Below are positions 1 through 6,025 of a stretch of 13,619 bases of DNA, one piece after another. Origin of the DNA: Azonexus sp. (lineage in GTDB: Bacteria; Pseudomonadota; Gammaproteobacteria; Burkholderiales; Rhodocyclaceae); NCBI GenBank assembly GCA_031285115.1, contig JAITWU010000296.1, positions 1 through 13,619 on the forward strand, given 5' to 3'. Position numbers and translations under genes: made by a program. Position 1 is the first letter of the stretch. Every line of letters begins with the position of its first letter. A model generated the notes under the pieces. The model saw only the letters and a list, made by a program, of their open reading frames with translations. It searched no databases and had not been told where the DNA came from.

Positions 1-1096
1 CCTGGATTTTCTCGAAGGAATAGACCGAGGTATGGGTGTCGAGCTTGCCGGAGACGATGATGAACTTGCCATCCGGCGTGACATCGACGCCGTGCGGCGA
101 CTTCGGTTCGGGAATCAGGAAGACGACGCCTTCTTTGGCCGCGACTTCGAGCGGCAGCACCTTGTGACCATTGACCACTTTGGCCTTGCCAGCGGCGACC
201 AGATCGACGGCTTTCTTCCAGTTGATGACGTGCAGGTAGTCGGTGTCCTTGGCCGAGCAGCCCGCTTCATACGGCGGCACGCCTTTTTCGATGCCGCCGA
301 CGTAGCGTTCGGAGCAGAAGGAGTTGGTGAATGACCAGCCTTCCGACGGGCCTTTGCCAGCGTCCGAGAGATCCTGCCAGTAGGGCGGCAGTTCGACCGA
401 GAAAGACTGCGCCGGATCGAGGCGGCCTTCCTTGCGGTTGAACTTCCAGTAGGTGACGCCGCCACGGTACTTGTCGTTCATGTCCTCGAGCGGATAGAAC
501 TTCCTGTTTTCCAGCGGGGCCGGATACTGCGCCGCTTCGATCACATATTCGGTATTGGTGGTGACGAAAGCGCCGCCGTGTTCGGACTTGTAGACCGGGT
601 TGACGACGATCTGCTTGGTCTCGAAGTCGATCAGGTCGATCACGGCCAGACGCGGATTGGCCTTGTCGTTGATGAACAGGAACTGGCCGTCATACTGGCC
701 GTTGGTCTCCGAAATAGCCGGGTGGTGCGTGTCGCCCCAGGTGATTTCCTTGCCGTCGATCATGCCCTGCTTCAAGACGGCCTTGGAGTTTTCGTCATAG
801 CCATAACCCTGCCACGGCTCCGGCGTGAAGACGCCGATGTACTTGAGGATGCGCATCGACGGAATGCCATAGACGATGATCTGGCCCGACTGGCCGCCGG
901 AGCTGAAGACCACGAACTCGTCGCGTTTGCCCGTCGGCACATAGGTTTTTGCGGCGGCCAGCACATCCTGCTGGCTCAGGCCACGGCGTTTCAGCACGTC
1001 TTGCAGGGACTCCGCCGACCAGGCGACGCTGGCGGCGCCCAGTCCGACGCCAGCGGCGACGAGCAGCGCGATGGGTTTGACTGCGAATTGACTCAT
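1..1096 (-). CDS. nosZ: Nitrous-oxide reductase, N-terminal part (clade II-like, Sec leader)
   Basis: NosZ reduces N2O to N2 in the periplasm, the last step of denitrification. Only the first 365 codons lie in the window; the rest runs off the left edge. The start at 1096 follows a good GGGAGAAG ribosome site. Residues 1-28 form a Sec-type signal (K7, hydrophobic stretch 8-25) with no twin arginine, which is typical of clade II rather than clade I NosZ. CuZ ligands of the beta-propeller are visible: the histidine pair H124/H125 in DTHHP, H173 in EHGG and H335 in SPHG. The 49-residue gap from H124 to H173 equals that between H129 and H178 of the Pseudomonas stutzeri enzyme. The remaining CuZ ligands and the CuA domain would lie beyond position 1, so completeness cannot be judged. 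Transcribed divergently from a copper-chaperone operon, which fits its need for copper. Confidence 0.95.
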   Translation of the reverse strand, partial: MSQFAVKPIALLVAAGVGLGAASVAWSAESLQDVLKRRGLSQQDVLAAAKTYVPTGKRDEFVVFSSGGQSGQIIVYGIPSMRILKYIGVFTPEPWQGYGYDENSKAVLKQGMIDGKEITWGDTHHPAISETNGQYDGQFLFINDKANPRLAVIDLIDFETKQIVVNPVYKSEHGGAFVTTNTEYVIEAAQYPAPLENRKFYPLEDMNDKYRGGVTYWKFNRKEGRLDPAQSFSVELPPYWQDLSDAGKGPSEGWSFTNSFCSERYVGGIEKGVPPYEAGCSAKDTDYLHVINWKKAVDLVAAGKAKVVNGHKVLPLEVAAKEGVVFLIPEPKSPHGVDVTPDGKFIIVSGKLDTHTSVYSFEKIQ

Positions 1097-1144
1097 TTGA
1101 CTTCTCCCGAAAAAAACAAGAACTTCCAAGCTCTACCCCCGATC

Positions 1145-1181
1145 GTCACAGGCGATACTGCCCCTGTGACAATTTGTCACA
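1145..1181. promoter_or_regulatory. Triple TGTGAC/GTCACA operator-like inverted repeats between nosZ and the copper operon
   Basis: A perfect 17-bp palindrome, TGTGACA-ATT-TGTCACA, lies at 1165-1181. A third half-site, GTCACAGG at 1145-1152, is the exact inverse of CCTGTGAC at 1163-1170, with 10 bp between. The two same-orientation GTCACA copies are 31 bp apart, close to three helical turns. The centre at 1173 is 77 bp upstream of the nosZ start and 111 bp upstream of the divergent start. This fits a regulator that senses nitrogen oxides, oxygen or copper. The spacing (TGTGA-N7-TCACA) differs from the N6 of CRP sites, and no TTGAT-N4-ATCAA FNR/DNR box was seen. The regulator is unknown. Confidence 0.5.
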
Positions 1182-1219
1182 CACTGTATGCCGCCCGGAC
1201 TGTGAAAAAATTGATGTCT

Positions 1220-1263
1220 GCTAATTCCATTTGGCATTAGCGGCGGACAATGCCTCCGCCGCT
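1220..1263. promoter_or_regulatory. Leader inverted repeats before the copper-handling operon
   Basis: Two overlapping inverted repeats precede the TTG start at 1284. GCTAAT (1220-1225) pairs with ATTAGC (1236-1241) across 10 bp. AGCGGCGGA (1239-1247) pairs perfectly with TCCGCCGCT (1255-1263) across a 7-nt loop. The two share bases 1239-1241, so the RNA forms would be mutually exclusive. Neither is followed by a T run on either strand, so a simple terminator is unlikely. A leader hairpin or protein-binding site is possible; the function is inference. Confidence 0.4.
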
Positions 1264-1283
1264 CCCTGCCTTGAAAGCGCCCG

Positions 1284-1754
1284 TTGAACAAAAAAATTCT
1301 GATCGACCTGATCGCCATCCTGCTGATCGCCTTGGTTGTCGTGGTGGGCTACAAACTGTCGCCGCTGCTGCTGCCCAAAGCCGATGTCGTGGTCCAGCCC
1401 GATGCCGCCTGCAAGCTGCAAAACGGCCCCTGCCGCGTGGCCCTGCCGGAGGGCGGCAGCGTCGAACTGGCGCTGGGCAGCCGGCCCATTCCGCTGGTCA
1501 AACCGTTTGAAGTCCGGGTCACCGCCGAGGGCGTCAGCCTGGACAAGGTGGAAGTCGATTTCGCCGGAACCGACATGAATATGGGCTACAACCGCCCCCG
1601 CCTCGCCGCTCGCGGCAATGGCCTGTACGCGGCGGAAGTCACGCTGCCCGTCTGCATCACCGGCCACATGGAATGGCAGGCGACGGTGCTGATCGAAGCC
1701 GGGCGGCGGCGCATCGCCATTCCCTGGCGCTTTGCCACCGGGAGCGCCGCCTGA
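1284..1754 (+). CDS. Membrane-anchored FixH/YtkA-like protein, putative copper-handling
   Basis: A 156-residue protein with one N-terminal membrane helix (about residues 5-24) and a periplasmic beta-rich domain. The domain resembles the FixH/YtkA-like fold often encoded next to SCO proteins. Residues 97-103 read DMNMGYN, with M98 and M100 as plausible Cu(I) ligands; H128-M129 and cysteines C43, C50 and C124 also lie on the periplasmic side. An in-frame TGA at 1272-1274 limits the start to TTG at 1284, which has only a weak ribosome site. Its stop overlaps the SCO start by one base (TGATG), so translation of the two is probably coupled. The family assignment is by general resemblance, not a diagnostic motif. 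A role in copper delivery to NosZ or cytochrome oxidase is inferred from the neighbours. Confidence 0.75.
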   Translation: MNKKILIDLIAILLIALVVVVGYKLSPLLLPKADVVVQPDAACKLQNGPCRVALPEGGSVELALGSRPIPLVKPFEVRVTAEGVSLDKVEVDFAGTDMNMGYNRPRLAARGNGLYAAEVTLPVCITGHMEWQATVLIEAGRRRIAIPWRFATGSAA

Positions 1755-2356
1755 TGTCTGAACGTCTGCTGCTCGCCATCGTCGTTTTGCTCGTTGCGCT
1801 GGTCACCGGGCTGGGCTTGTTCTGGCGCCCGGATTGGCCGGAGCCGCCGCTGCCGGTTGCGAGCCTTCCGGCGGGCGGCGATTTCACCCTGCACGCGGCG
1901 GCTGGCCCGGTCAATCTTGCCGATTATCGCGGCAAGGCCGTGCTGCTCTTTTTTGGCTACACCTGGTGCCCGGATATTTGCCCGACCACCCTGTCGACTG
2001 TCGCCGCCGCCTTGAATCAACTGAGCGCCGCAGAGCGGGCGCGGGTCGCGGCGATTTTCGTCTCGGTCGACCCTGAGCGCGACACCCCGGCGCGGCTCCA
2101 GGAATACACCGCCTTCTTTGATCCGGCCATTGTCGGCGTCACCGGCAGCGCCGCTGAAGTCGCCGCCGTCGCCCGCCGCTACGGCGTTTTCTATGCCGCG
2201 CAAAAAGCTGCGGCGGCAGGCGACGGCTATGTCGTCGATCACACCGCCGATACCTATCTGATCGGCCCCGATGGCCGTCTCTCCGGCACGCTGCCGCACG
2301 GCGTCGCGCCTGAGCAGATGGCCGACGGGATGCGCAAAATGTTGAACCAACCGTGA
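1754..2356 (+). CDS. SCO1/SenC/PrrC-family copper chaperone and thiol oxidoreductase
   Basis: A 200-residue protein with an N-terminal membrane anchor (about residues 4-23) and a periplasmic thioredoxin-fold domain. The SCO copper-binding signature is complete: C72 and C76 in CPDIC, and H163 in VDHT. The stretch VSVDPERDTP (104-112) is also typical of the family. SCO proteins insert copper into, or reduce the cysteines of, CuA centres in cytochrome c oxidase; relatives encoded near nos genes are thought to serve the CuA site of NosZ. The ATG at 1754 is chosen because it overlaps the preceding stop by one base and places the anchor at the N terminus; a longer in-frame start at 1673 would lie inside the upstream gene. 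The PCuAC gene follows after 7 bp, as is common for SCO/PCuAC pairs. Confidence 0.93.
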   Translation: MSERLLLAIVVLLVALVTGLGLFWRPDWPEPPLPVASLPAGGDFTLHAAAGPVNLADYRGKAVLLFFGYTWCPDICPTTLSTVAAALNQLSAAERARVAAIFVSVDPERDTPARLQEYTAFFDPAIVGVTGSAAEVAAVARRYGVFYAAQKAAAAGDGYVVDHTADTYLIGPDGRLSGTLPHGVAPEQMADGMRKMLNQP

Positions 2357-2363
2357 AGGAAAA

Positions 2364-2822
2364 ATGATGAAAAAGCTGTCCCTGCTCGCTGCCGGTCTCA
2401 TCTTGTCGACCGGCGTCCTCGCTGGCGCAGCCGACCAGATCACCGTCGATGACCCCTACGTCCGCCTCGCCCCGCCCAACGCCCCGGCCACCGCCGCCTT
2501 CATGGTCATCAAAAACAGCGGCAGCGGGGATGTCAAACTGATCAAGGCCGACAATCCGGCCTCCAGAGTGACCGAACTGCACACCCACATCAACGATGGC
2601 GGCGTCATGAAAATGCGTCCGGTCGCCAGCGTCGACATCAAGGCGGGCGGCGCGACGACGCTCCAGCCCGGCGGCCTGCACCTGATGATGATCGGCCTCA
2701 AAGCGCCCTTGAAAGAAGGCGATGTCGTGCCGCTGACGCTCGGTTTCGATGACGGCAGCGTGAAACAGATCGAGGCCAGGGTCGTCCGGCCCGTCCCGGT
2801 CGACCACGGCCAGATGCGCTGA
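2364..2822 (+). CDS. Periplasmic copper chaperone PCuAC (DUF461)
   Basis: A 152-residue exported protein. Residues 1-22 are a Sec signal (KK at 3-4, hydrophobic 6-20, cleavage near GAA/D). The family copper motif H-x10-M-x21-H-x-M is met exactly by H73, M84, H106 and M108. The C-terminal tail adds H148 and M151, possible extra ligands. PCuAC loads Cu(I) onto CuA subunits and works with SCO proteins as reductant. The start at 2364 follows GAAGGA at good spacing; an ATG directly after it (2367) would also serve. It is the last gene of the copper operon. A new promoter element begins 8 bp after its stop, so the operon probably ends here without a clear terminator. Confidence 0.94.
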   Translation: MMKKLSLLAAGLILSTGVLAGAADQITVDDPYVRLAPPNAPATAAFMVIKNSGSGDVKLIKADNPASRVTELHTHINDGGVMKMRPVASVDIKAGGATTLQPGGLHLMMIGLKAPLKEGDVVPLTLGFDDGSVKQIEARVVRPVPVDHGQMR

Positions 2823-2829
2823 GTCGGGG

Positions 2830-2862
2830 TTTAAGACTCGCTTAATGACCAGCGCCTAATCT
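2830..2862 (+). promoter_or_regulatory. PmrA/QseB-type box and promoter of the hemolysin-family/ligase operon
   Basis: TTTAAG (2830-2835), ACTCG (2836-2840) and CTTAAT (2841-2846) match exactly the direct-repeat consensus YTTAAK-N5-YTTAAK bound by PmrA and QseB-type response regulators. A weak -10 candidate, TAATCT, lies at 2857-2862. A response regulator of this subfamily is encoded at the end of the same operon (7468-8145). The match is seen directly; autoregulation is inference. Confidence 0.6.
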
Positions 2863-2864
2863 CG

Positions 2865-2882
2865 TCTCGTGTCATCACGAGA
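2865..2882 (+). promoter_or_regulatory. 5'-UTR hairpin touching the ribosome-binding site
   Basis: TCTCGTG (2865-2871) and CACGAGA (2876-2882) form a perfect 7-bp stem with a TCAT tetraloop. The right arm covers the first two bases of the ribosome site GAGAGG (2881-2886) that serves the ATG at 2892. With a start site near 2868-2870 only part of the left arm would be transcribed, so RNA or DNA function cannot be separated. Confidence 0.35.
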
Positions 2883-2891
2883 GAGGTCGCC

Positions 2892-3503
2892 ATGCCGGGT
2901 GTCGTCCGCGACGTTTTATCCGCCTGCCGTTCCGCGCCAGTCATTCATCATATGCTGGCCGGTTCGCCGCGTCGGCGGCAGGCCGAGGATTTTGTCCGGC
3001 AAACTTTTGCCCAGTCTTACGGGGCGAGGATTTCGGCTTTCGCCCCCAACCTGATGCAGATCGAGCGGGACGGGAGCACCGTCGCCGTTGCCGGTTGGCG
3101 TAGCGCCGGGGATGAGCGGCTTTTTCTGGAATGCTATCTCGACGTTCCGGTCAATGTCGCGGTGGCCCGGCTGGCCGGTCATCCGGTGCGCCGTTCGCGC
3201 ATTGCCGAAGTCGGCAATCTCGCTTCCGCCAGGTCAGGCGGCAGTATCAACGTGATTTTGGCGCTGGCCCGTCATCTCGACCAGCTTGGTTTCGAGTGGG
3301 TGGTGTTTACCGCAACGCAGGAACTGATCGGCATTTTCAGGAAGCTCGGTCTGAGCCTGCTGGCGCTGGCGCCCGCCGATCCGGCCCGCCTGCCGGAACC
3401 GGCGGATGACTGGGGCAGTTATTACGACAATGCGCCGGTCGTCGTTGCCGGGCGGATTCGTCTGGCGCTGGAACACAGTCAAAAATATGGCTGCGTTGCT
3501 TGA
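2892..3503 (+). CDS. Thermostable-hemolysin (T_hemolysin) family protein, GNAT-like, probably cytoplasmic
   Basis: A 203-residue protein that matches my recollection of the T_hemolysin family (first described from Vibrio 'delta' thermostable hemolysin). Recognisable blocks are E80-C-Y-L, the SRIAEVGNLAS block at 102-112, FEWVVFTAT (134-142) with FRKLGLSL (149-156), and WGSYYDNAPVV (174-184). The architecture resembles GNAT and acyl-homoserine-lactone-synthase folds. There is no signal peptide or membrane segment, so an exported cytolysin is unlikely; an acyl- or acetyl-transfer role fits the operon better but is unproven. The start at 2892 has GAGAGG 5 bp upstream. Its end overlaps the ligase start by 17 bases, so the two are co-translated. 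It is the first gene of the operon under the PmrA-type box. Confidence 0.8.
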   Translation: MPGVVRDVLSACRSAPVIHHMLAGSPRRRQAEDFVRQTFAQSYGARISAFAPNLMQIERDGSTVAVAGWRSAGDERLFLECYLDVPVNVAVARLAGHPVRRSRIAEVGNLASARSGGSINVILALARHLDQLGFEWVVFTATQELIGIFRKLGLSLLALAPADPARLPEPADDWGSYYDNAPVVVAGRIRLALEHSQKYGCVA

Positions 3504-4947
3504 AGCGCTGGCCGCCTGGCCGGATGACGAGCTGTTATTCGCTGGCCCCGGACAAAACTGGCGCGCCGCCGAAGTCCGCGCCGCAGTCGCGGCGCTCGGC
3601 GCGCGTCTGAGCGGCGCCAATGTCGTCGCCGTGCTCGCCGACAACGGCCCGGCCTGGGCCATTGCCGATCTGGCGGCGCTGACCGCCGGTTGCGCGCATC
3701 TGCCGCTGCCCGGTTTTTTCAGCGCCGGGCAGATTGAACACGCGCTCGAACAAACCGCTGCCGATACGGTGCTGACCGACCAGCCGGAGCGCATCGGCGA
3801 ACTCGATCTCGGTTTTGCCGTGACCGGCCACTGGCAGAACCTGACCTGGCTGCGCCGCCCGCCCGGCGCTTTTGTTCTGCCGCCGGGGACGGCGAAAATT
3901 TCCTTTACTTCCGGCAGCACCGGCGCGCCGAAAGGCGTTTGTTTGAGCGCCGCTGGTCTTTACGCAACGGCGGCGGCGCTCGTCCAGCGGCTCGCTGGCC
4001 TGCCGTTGTCGCGCCATCTGGCCGCGCTGCCGCTCAGTCTGCTGCTGGAAAATGTCGCCGGGCTGTACGCGCCCTTGTTGCGGCAAATGCCGGTCTGCCT
4101 CTTGCCGCTGGCCCGGCTCGGCTGGCAGGGCATGAGCGGTTTTGACCCGGCGGCCTTGCAGGCGGCGGTGAGCGAGGCGCAGCCGGGCAGCCTGATTCTC
4201 GTGCCGGAACTCCTCAAAGCCTGGAGCCTTTATCTCGCCGCCAGTTTCGCCGCCAGCCAGCAGCGGCCCGCCGCCTCGCTCGGCTATGTCGCCGTCGGCG
4301 GCGCGCGCGTCGACCGGGAAACGCTCAATCAGGCCCGCGCCCTGGGCATTCCCGCCTATCAGGGCTACGGCTTGACAGAATGCGGCTCGGTCGTCGCGGT
4401 GAATATGCCGGGCGACGATGGCGACGATGTCGGGCGGCCGCTCGATCACGCCGCGATCCGCGTCGTCGATGGCGAAGTGCTGGTTTTGACCGCCGCCTTT
4501 CTCGGCTATCTCGGCGGCGCTCAAGGCGCTAAAGGCGCTGGCGAATTCGCCACCGGCGACCTCGGCCACTTGACCGCCGACGGCCATCTTTATCTTTCCG
4601 GGCGGCGCAAAAACCTGTTGATTACCTCATATGGCCGCAATATTTCGCCGGAATGGGTCGAAGCCGCCCTGCTCGCCCAACCGGCCATCATGCAGGCGGT
4701 CGTCACCGGCGAAGCTGAGGCGGCTTTGAGCGCCATCCTCGCGCCAATCTCCGGCGTCGGCGACAGCGACATCGCCGCCGCCGTCGCCGCCGCCAACGAG
4801 ACCCTGCCCGATTACGCCCGCGTTGGCCGGTGGCAGCGCAGCCCGCCTTTTTCCGCCGCCAATGGTCTCGCTACGGGTAATGGCCGACCATTGCGCCAGG
4901 CCATTGCCGCCCGCTTCGCCGAAGCGCCAGGACAGCAGCATGAATGA
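3487..4947 (+). CDS. AMP-dependent acyl/aryl synthetase (ANL superfamily) with altered A10 lysine
   Basis: A 486-residue adenylate-forming enzyme expected to activate a carboxylic acid as acyl-AMP, then possibly acyl-CoA. Motifs in order: phosphate loop FTSGSTGAPKG (140-150), A5-like YQGYGLTEC (291-299), ATGD with D358 for ribose contact, and hinge GRRKN (372-376) followed by SYGRNISPEWVE. It is shorter than typical FadD (about 550-560). The C-terminal A10 motif, normally GK with the catalytic lysine, reads TGNGRPLR with R467 in the lysine position; that residue is usually needed for adenylation. The start at 3487 is chosen because it overlaps the preceding gene by 17 bases and gives a normal N terminus; an in-frame start at 3406 would add 27 residues that look like the other gene's frame. 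Substrate unknown; a fatty acid is a guess from the neighbours. Confidence 0.88.
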   Translation: MAALLEALAAWPDDELLFAGPGQNWRAAEVRAAVAALGARLSGANVVAVLADNGPAWAIADLAALTAGCAHLPLPGFFSAGQIEHALEQTAADTVLTDQPERIGELDLGFAVTGHWQNLTWLRRPPGAFVLPPGTAKISFTSGSTGAPKGVCLSAAGLYATAAALVQRLAGLPLSRHLAALPLSLLLENVAGLYAPLLRQMPVCLLPLARLGWQGMSGFDPAALQAAVSEAQPGSLILVPELLKAWSLYLAASFAASQQRPAASLGYVAVGGARVDRETLNQARALGIPAYQGYGLTECGSVVAVNMPGDDGDDVGRPLDHAAIRVVDGEVLVLTAAFLGYLGGAQGAKGAGEFATGDLGHLTADGHLYLSGRRKNLLITSYGRNISPEWVEAALLAQPAIMQAVVTGEAEAALSAILAPISGVGDSDIAAAVAAANETLPDYARVGRWQRSPPFSAANGLATGNGRPLRQAIAARFAEAPGQQHE

Positions 4948-5062
4948 CGAGCGCATGAATCAATCTGTCCGGCAGCGCCCGATACTCTCCTCTCCCTCGA
5001 TCGGCTGCCGTATGTGCGCATCGGTAGAAGCCCTGAAACCGCGCACAAATCCGGGGCGCGAA

Positions 5063-5208
5063 GATCCTCCCCGTTGCGCCACGCGCAATGGGGAGGGGGA
5101 CCGCTCGCGTAGCGAGTGGTGGAGGGGTAAACAGCGTTTGCAAAGGCGCTACCCCTCCACCCTGCTGCGCCGGGTCCCCCTCCCCATTCCTGCGGAACGG
5201 GGAGGATC
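5063..5208. repeat. 146-bp nested palindromic (MITE/REP-like) element
   Basis: Three perfect pairs of arms nest inside each other: 5063-5075 with 5196-5208 (13 bp, starting GATCCTCCCC), 5087-5102 with 5173-5188 (16 bp) and 5118-5129 with 5150-5161 (12 bp). Small side hairpins sit where the arms do not pair: TTGCGC-CAC-GCGCAA (5074-5088), CTCGC-GTA-GCGAG (5104-5116) and TTCC-TGC-GGAA (5187-5197). The whole would fold as a branched cruciform. It encodes no transposase. The architecture is that of a miniature, probably dispersed, non-autonomous repeat. No clear target-site duplication is visible (only AA on both sides). It lies between co-oriented operon genes and may affect read-through or mRNA processing. 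Confidence 0.85.
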
Positions 5209-5243
5209 AAAACCACCCGCTCCGATTGGTGGGCATCGGGTAG

Positions 5244-5273
5244 CTGCCGCGAGGGGAGGGCTTTTTGCGGCAG
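5244..5273. other. Hairpin upstream of the diiron-oxidase gene
   Basis: CTGCCGC (5244-5250) and GCGGCAG (5267-5273) form a 7-bp stem with a 16-nt loop. The T run CTTTTT lies inside the loop, not after the stem, so this is not a standard terminator on the plus strand. It may be part of a larger decayed repeat around the 5063-5208 element. Confidence 0.3.
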
Positions 5274-5356
5274 ACGGGAGCGACTGCCGCCAGCCCGTCA
5301 ATGCCAACAATATTCAGGCGATTGCCTTGGCCGCCGCATTTGAGGAGCCTTAACGG

Positions 5357-6025
5357 ATGTCATTTTACGAAACGCTGCACGCCGCCACGGCGGAGGCTCG
5401 CGCCGGGCTGCTGTCCGTGCCGCTCATTGCCGACAGTCTGCAAGGCCGCGTCAGCCGCGCGAGTTACCTCGCTTTTCTCGCTCAGGCGTATCACCACGTT
5501 CGCCACACGACGCCGCTCCTGATGAGTCTCGGCGGTCGTCTGCCGGAACGCCTCGGCTGGCTGCGCCGGGCGGTGGCGGAGTACATCGGCGAAGAAATCG
5601 GCCACGAGGAATGGATTTTGAGCGACATCGCCGCTGCCGGGGGCGACGCCGAAGCCGTGCGCCACAGCCGCCCCGATCTGCCTGCCGAGGTGATGGTCGC
5701 CTACGCTTACGACTTGATCGAGCGCCGCAACCCGGCGGCTTTTTTCGGCATGGTTTATGTGCTTGAAGGCACCAGCGTGGCGCTCGCCGTTCGCGCCGCC
5801 GACGCCATCCAGAAGGCGCTGGCGTTGCCCGACGCGGCCTTTACTTACCTGCGCTCGCACGGTGAGCTGGATATTGAACATACCCGGCATCTCGCCGATC
5901 TGGTCAACGCCATGACGCCGGAGGATCAAGCCGACGTGACTCACGCCGCCCGCGTTTTCTTCAAGCTCTACGGCGATGTTTTTCGCGGTTTACCAAGGGA
6001 TGAGGGACATTCGACATGCAACTGA
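5357..6025 (+). CDS. Heme-oxygenase-like diiron oxidase (TenA/CADD/UndA-type fold)
   Basis: A 222-residue all-helical protein of the iron-containing redox enzyme group. Members use a non-heme Fe centre and O2 to cleave or oxidise acyl chains or amino acids (UndA makes terminal alkenes from fatty acids; CADD takes part in para-aminobenzoate synthesis). Metal-ligand candidates follow that pattern: E79/E80 with H83 in EEIGH, E137 in YVLEG, and H168, D172, H175 in SHGELDIEH. The H-x3-D-x2-H spacing equals that of H174, D178 and H181 in CADD. It is soluble, with no signal peptide. The start at 5357 has GAGGAG about 10 bp upstream. It overlaps the SDR gene by 10 bases. Older pipelines might call it a TenA-type regulator or thiaminase; the ligand set argues for an oxidase. 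Substrate unknown. Confidence 0.85.
   Translation: MSFYETLHAATAEARAGLLSVPLIADSLQGRVSRASYLAFLAQAYHHVRHTTPLLMSLGGRLPERLGWLRRAVAEYIGEEIGHEEWILSDIAAAGGDAEAVRHSRPDLPAEVMVAYAYDLIERRNPAAFFGMVYVLEGTSVALAVRAADAIQKALALPDAAFTYLRSHGELDIEHTRHLADLVNAMTPEDQADVTHAARVFFKLYGDVFRGLPRDEGHSTCN

Larger units (their letters stand above)
4940..5353 (+). pseudogene. Possible small gene interrupted by a palindromic repeat
   Basis: An open frame of 137 codons fills the whole gap between ligase and oxidase genes. Its ATG (4940) overlaps the ligase stop (ATGAATGA) and its TAA ends 3 bp before the next start. Codons 42-90 are occupied by the palindromic element at 5063-5208, so the encoded middle is low-complexity Arg/Pro/Gly-rich. 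The flanks (MNDERMNQSV at the start, NANNIQAIALAAAFEEP at the end) look more protein-like. I do not recognise either part. Either a small operon gene was split by an in-frame insertion, or the frame is open by chance in GC-rich DNA. Apart from this frame, the element and one hairpin, I see nothing else between 4948 and 5356. Confidence 0.35.

Noticed and set aside
1211..1224. FNR/DNR-like half-site TTGAT-GTCT-GCTAA
   Set aside because: The second half does not match ATCAA, so there is no valid FNR-type box.
578..1240. Plus-strand frame opposite nosZ
   Set aside because: nosZ on the minus strand carries the CuZ histidine motifs and signal peptide; this frame is its complement and runs through the control region.
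2892..3503. Interpretation as a secreted hemolysin toxin
   Set aside because: No signal peptide, membrane segment or secretion partner, and the gene is co-translated with a biosynthetic ligase.
3535..4587. Long open frame on the minus strand opposite the ligase gene
   Set aside because: Low-complexity Arg/Gly/Gln-rich translation with no motif; an antisense shadow of a GC-rich gene that has clear ANL motifs on the plus strand.
5063..5208. CRISPR array, riboswitch or tRNA
   Set aside because: The structure is one nested inverted repeat with no spaced direct repeats, and it does not show tRNA or known riboswitch features.
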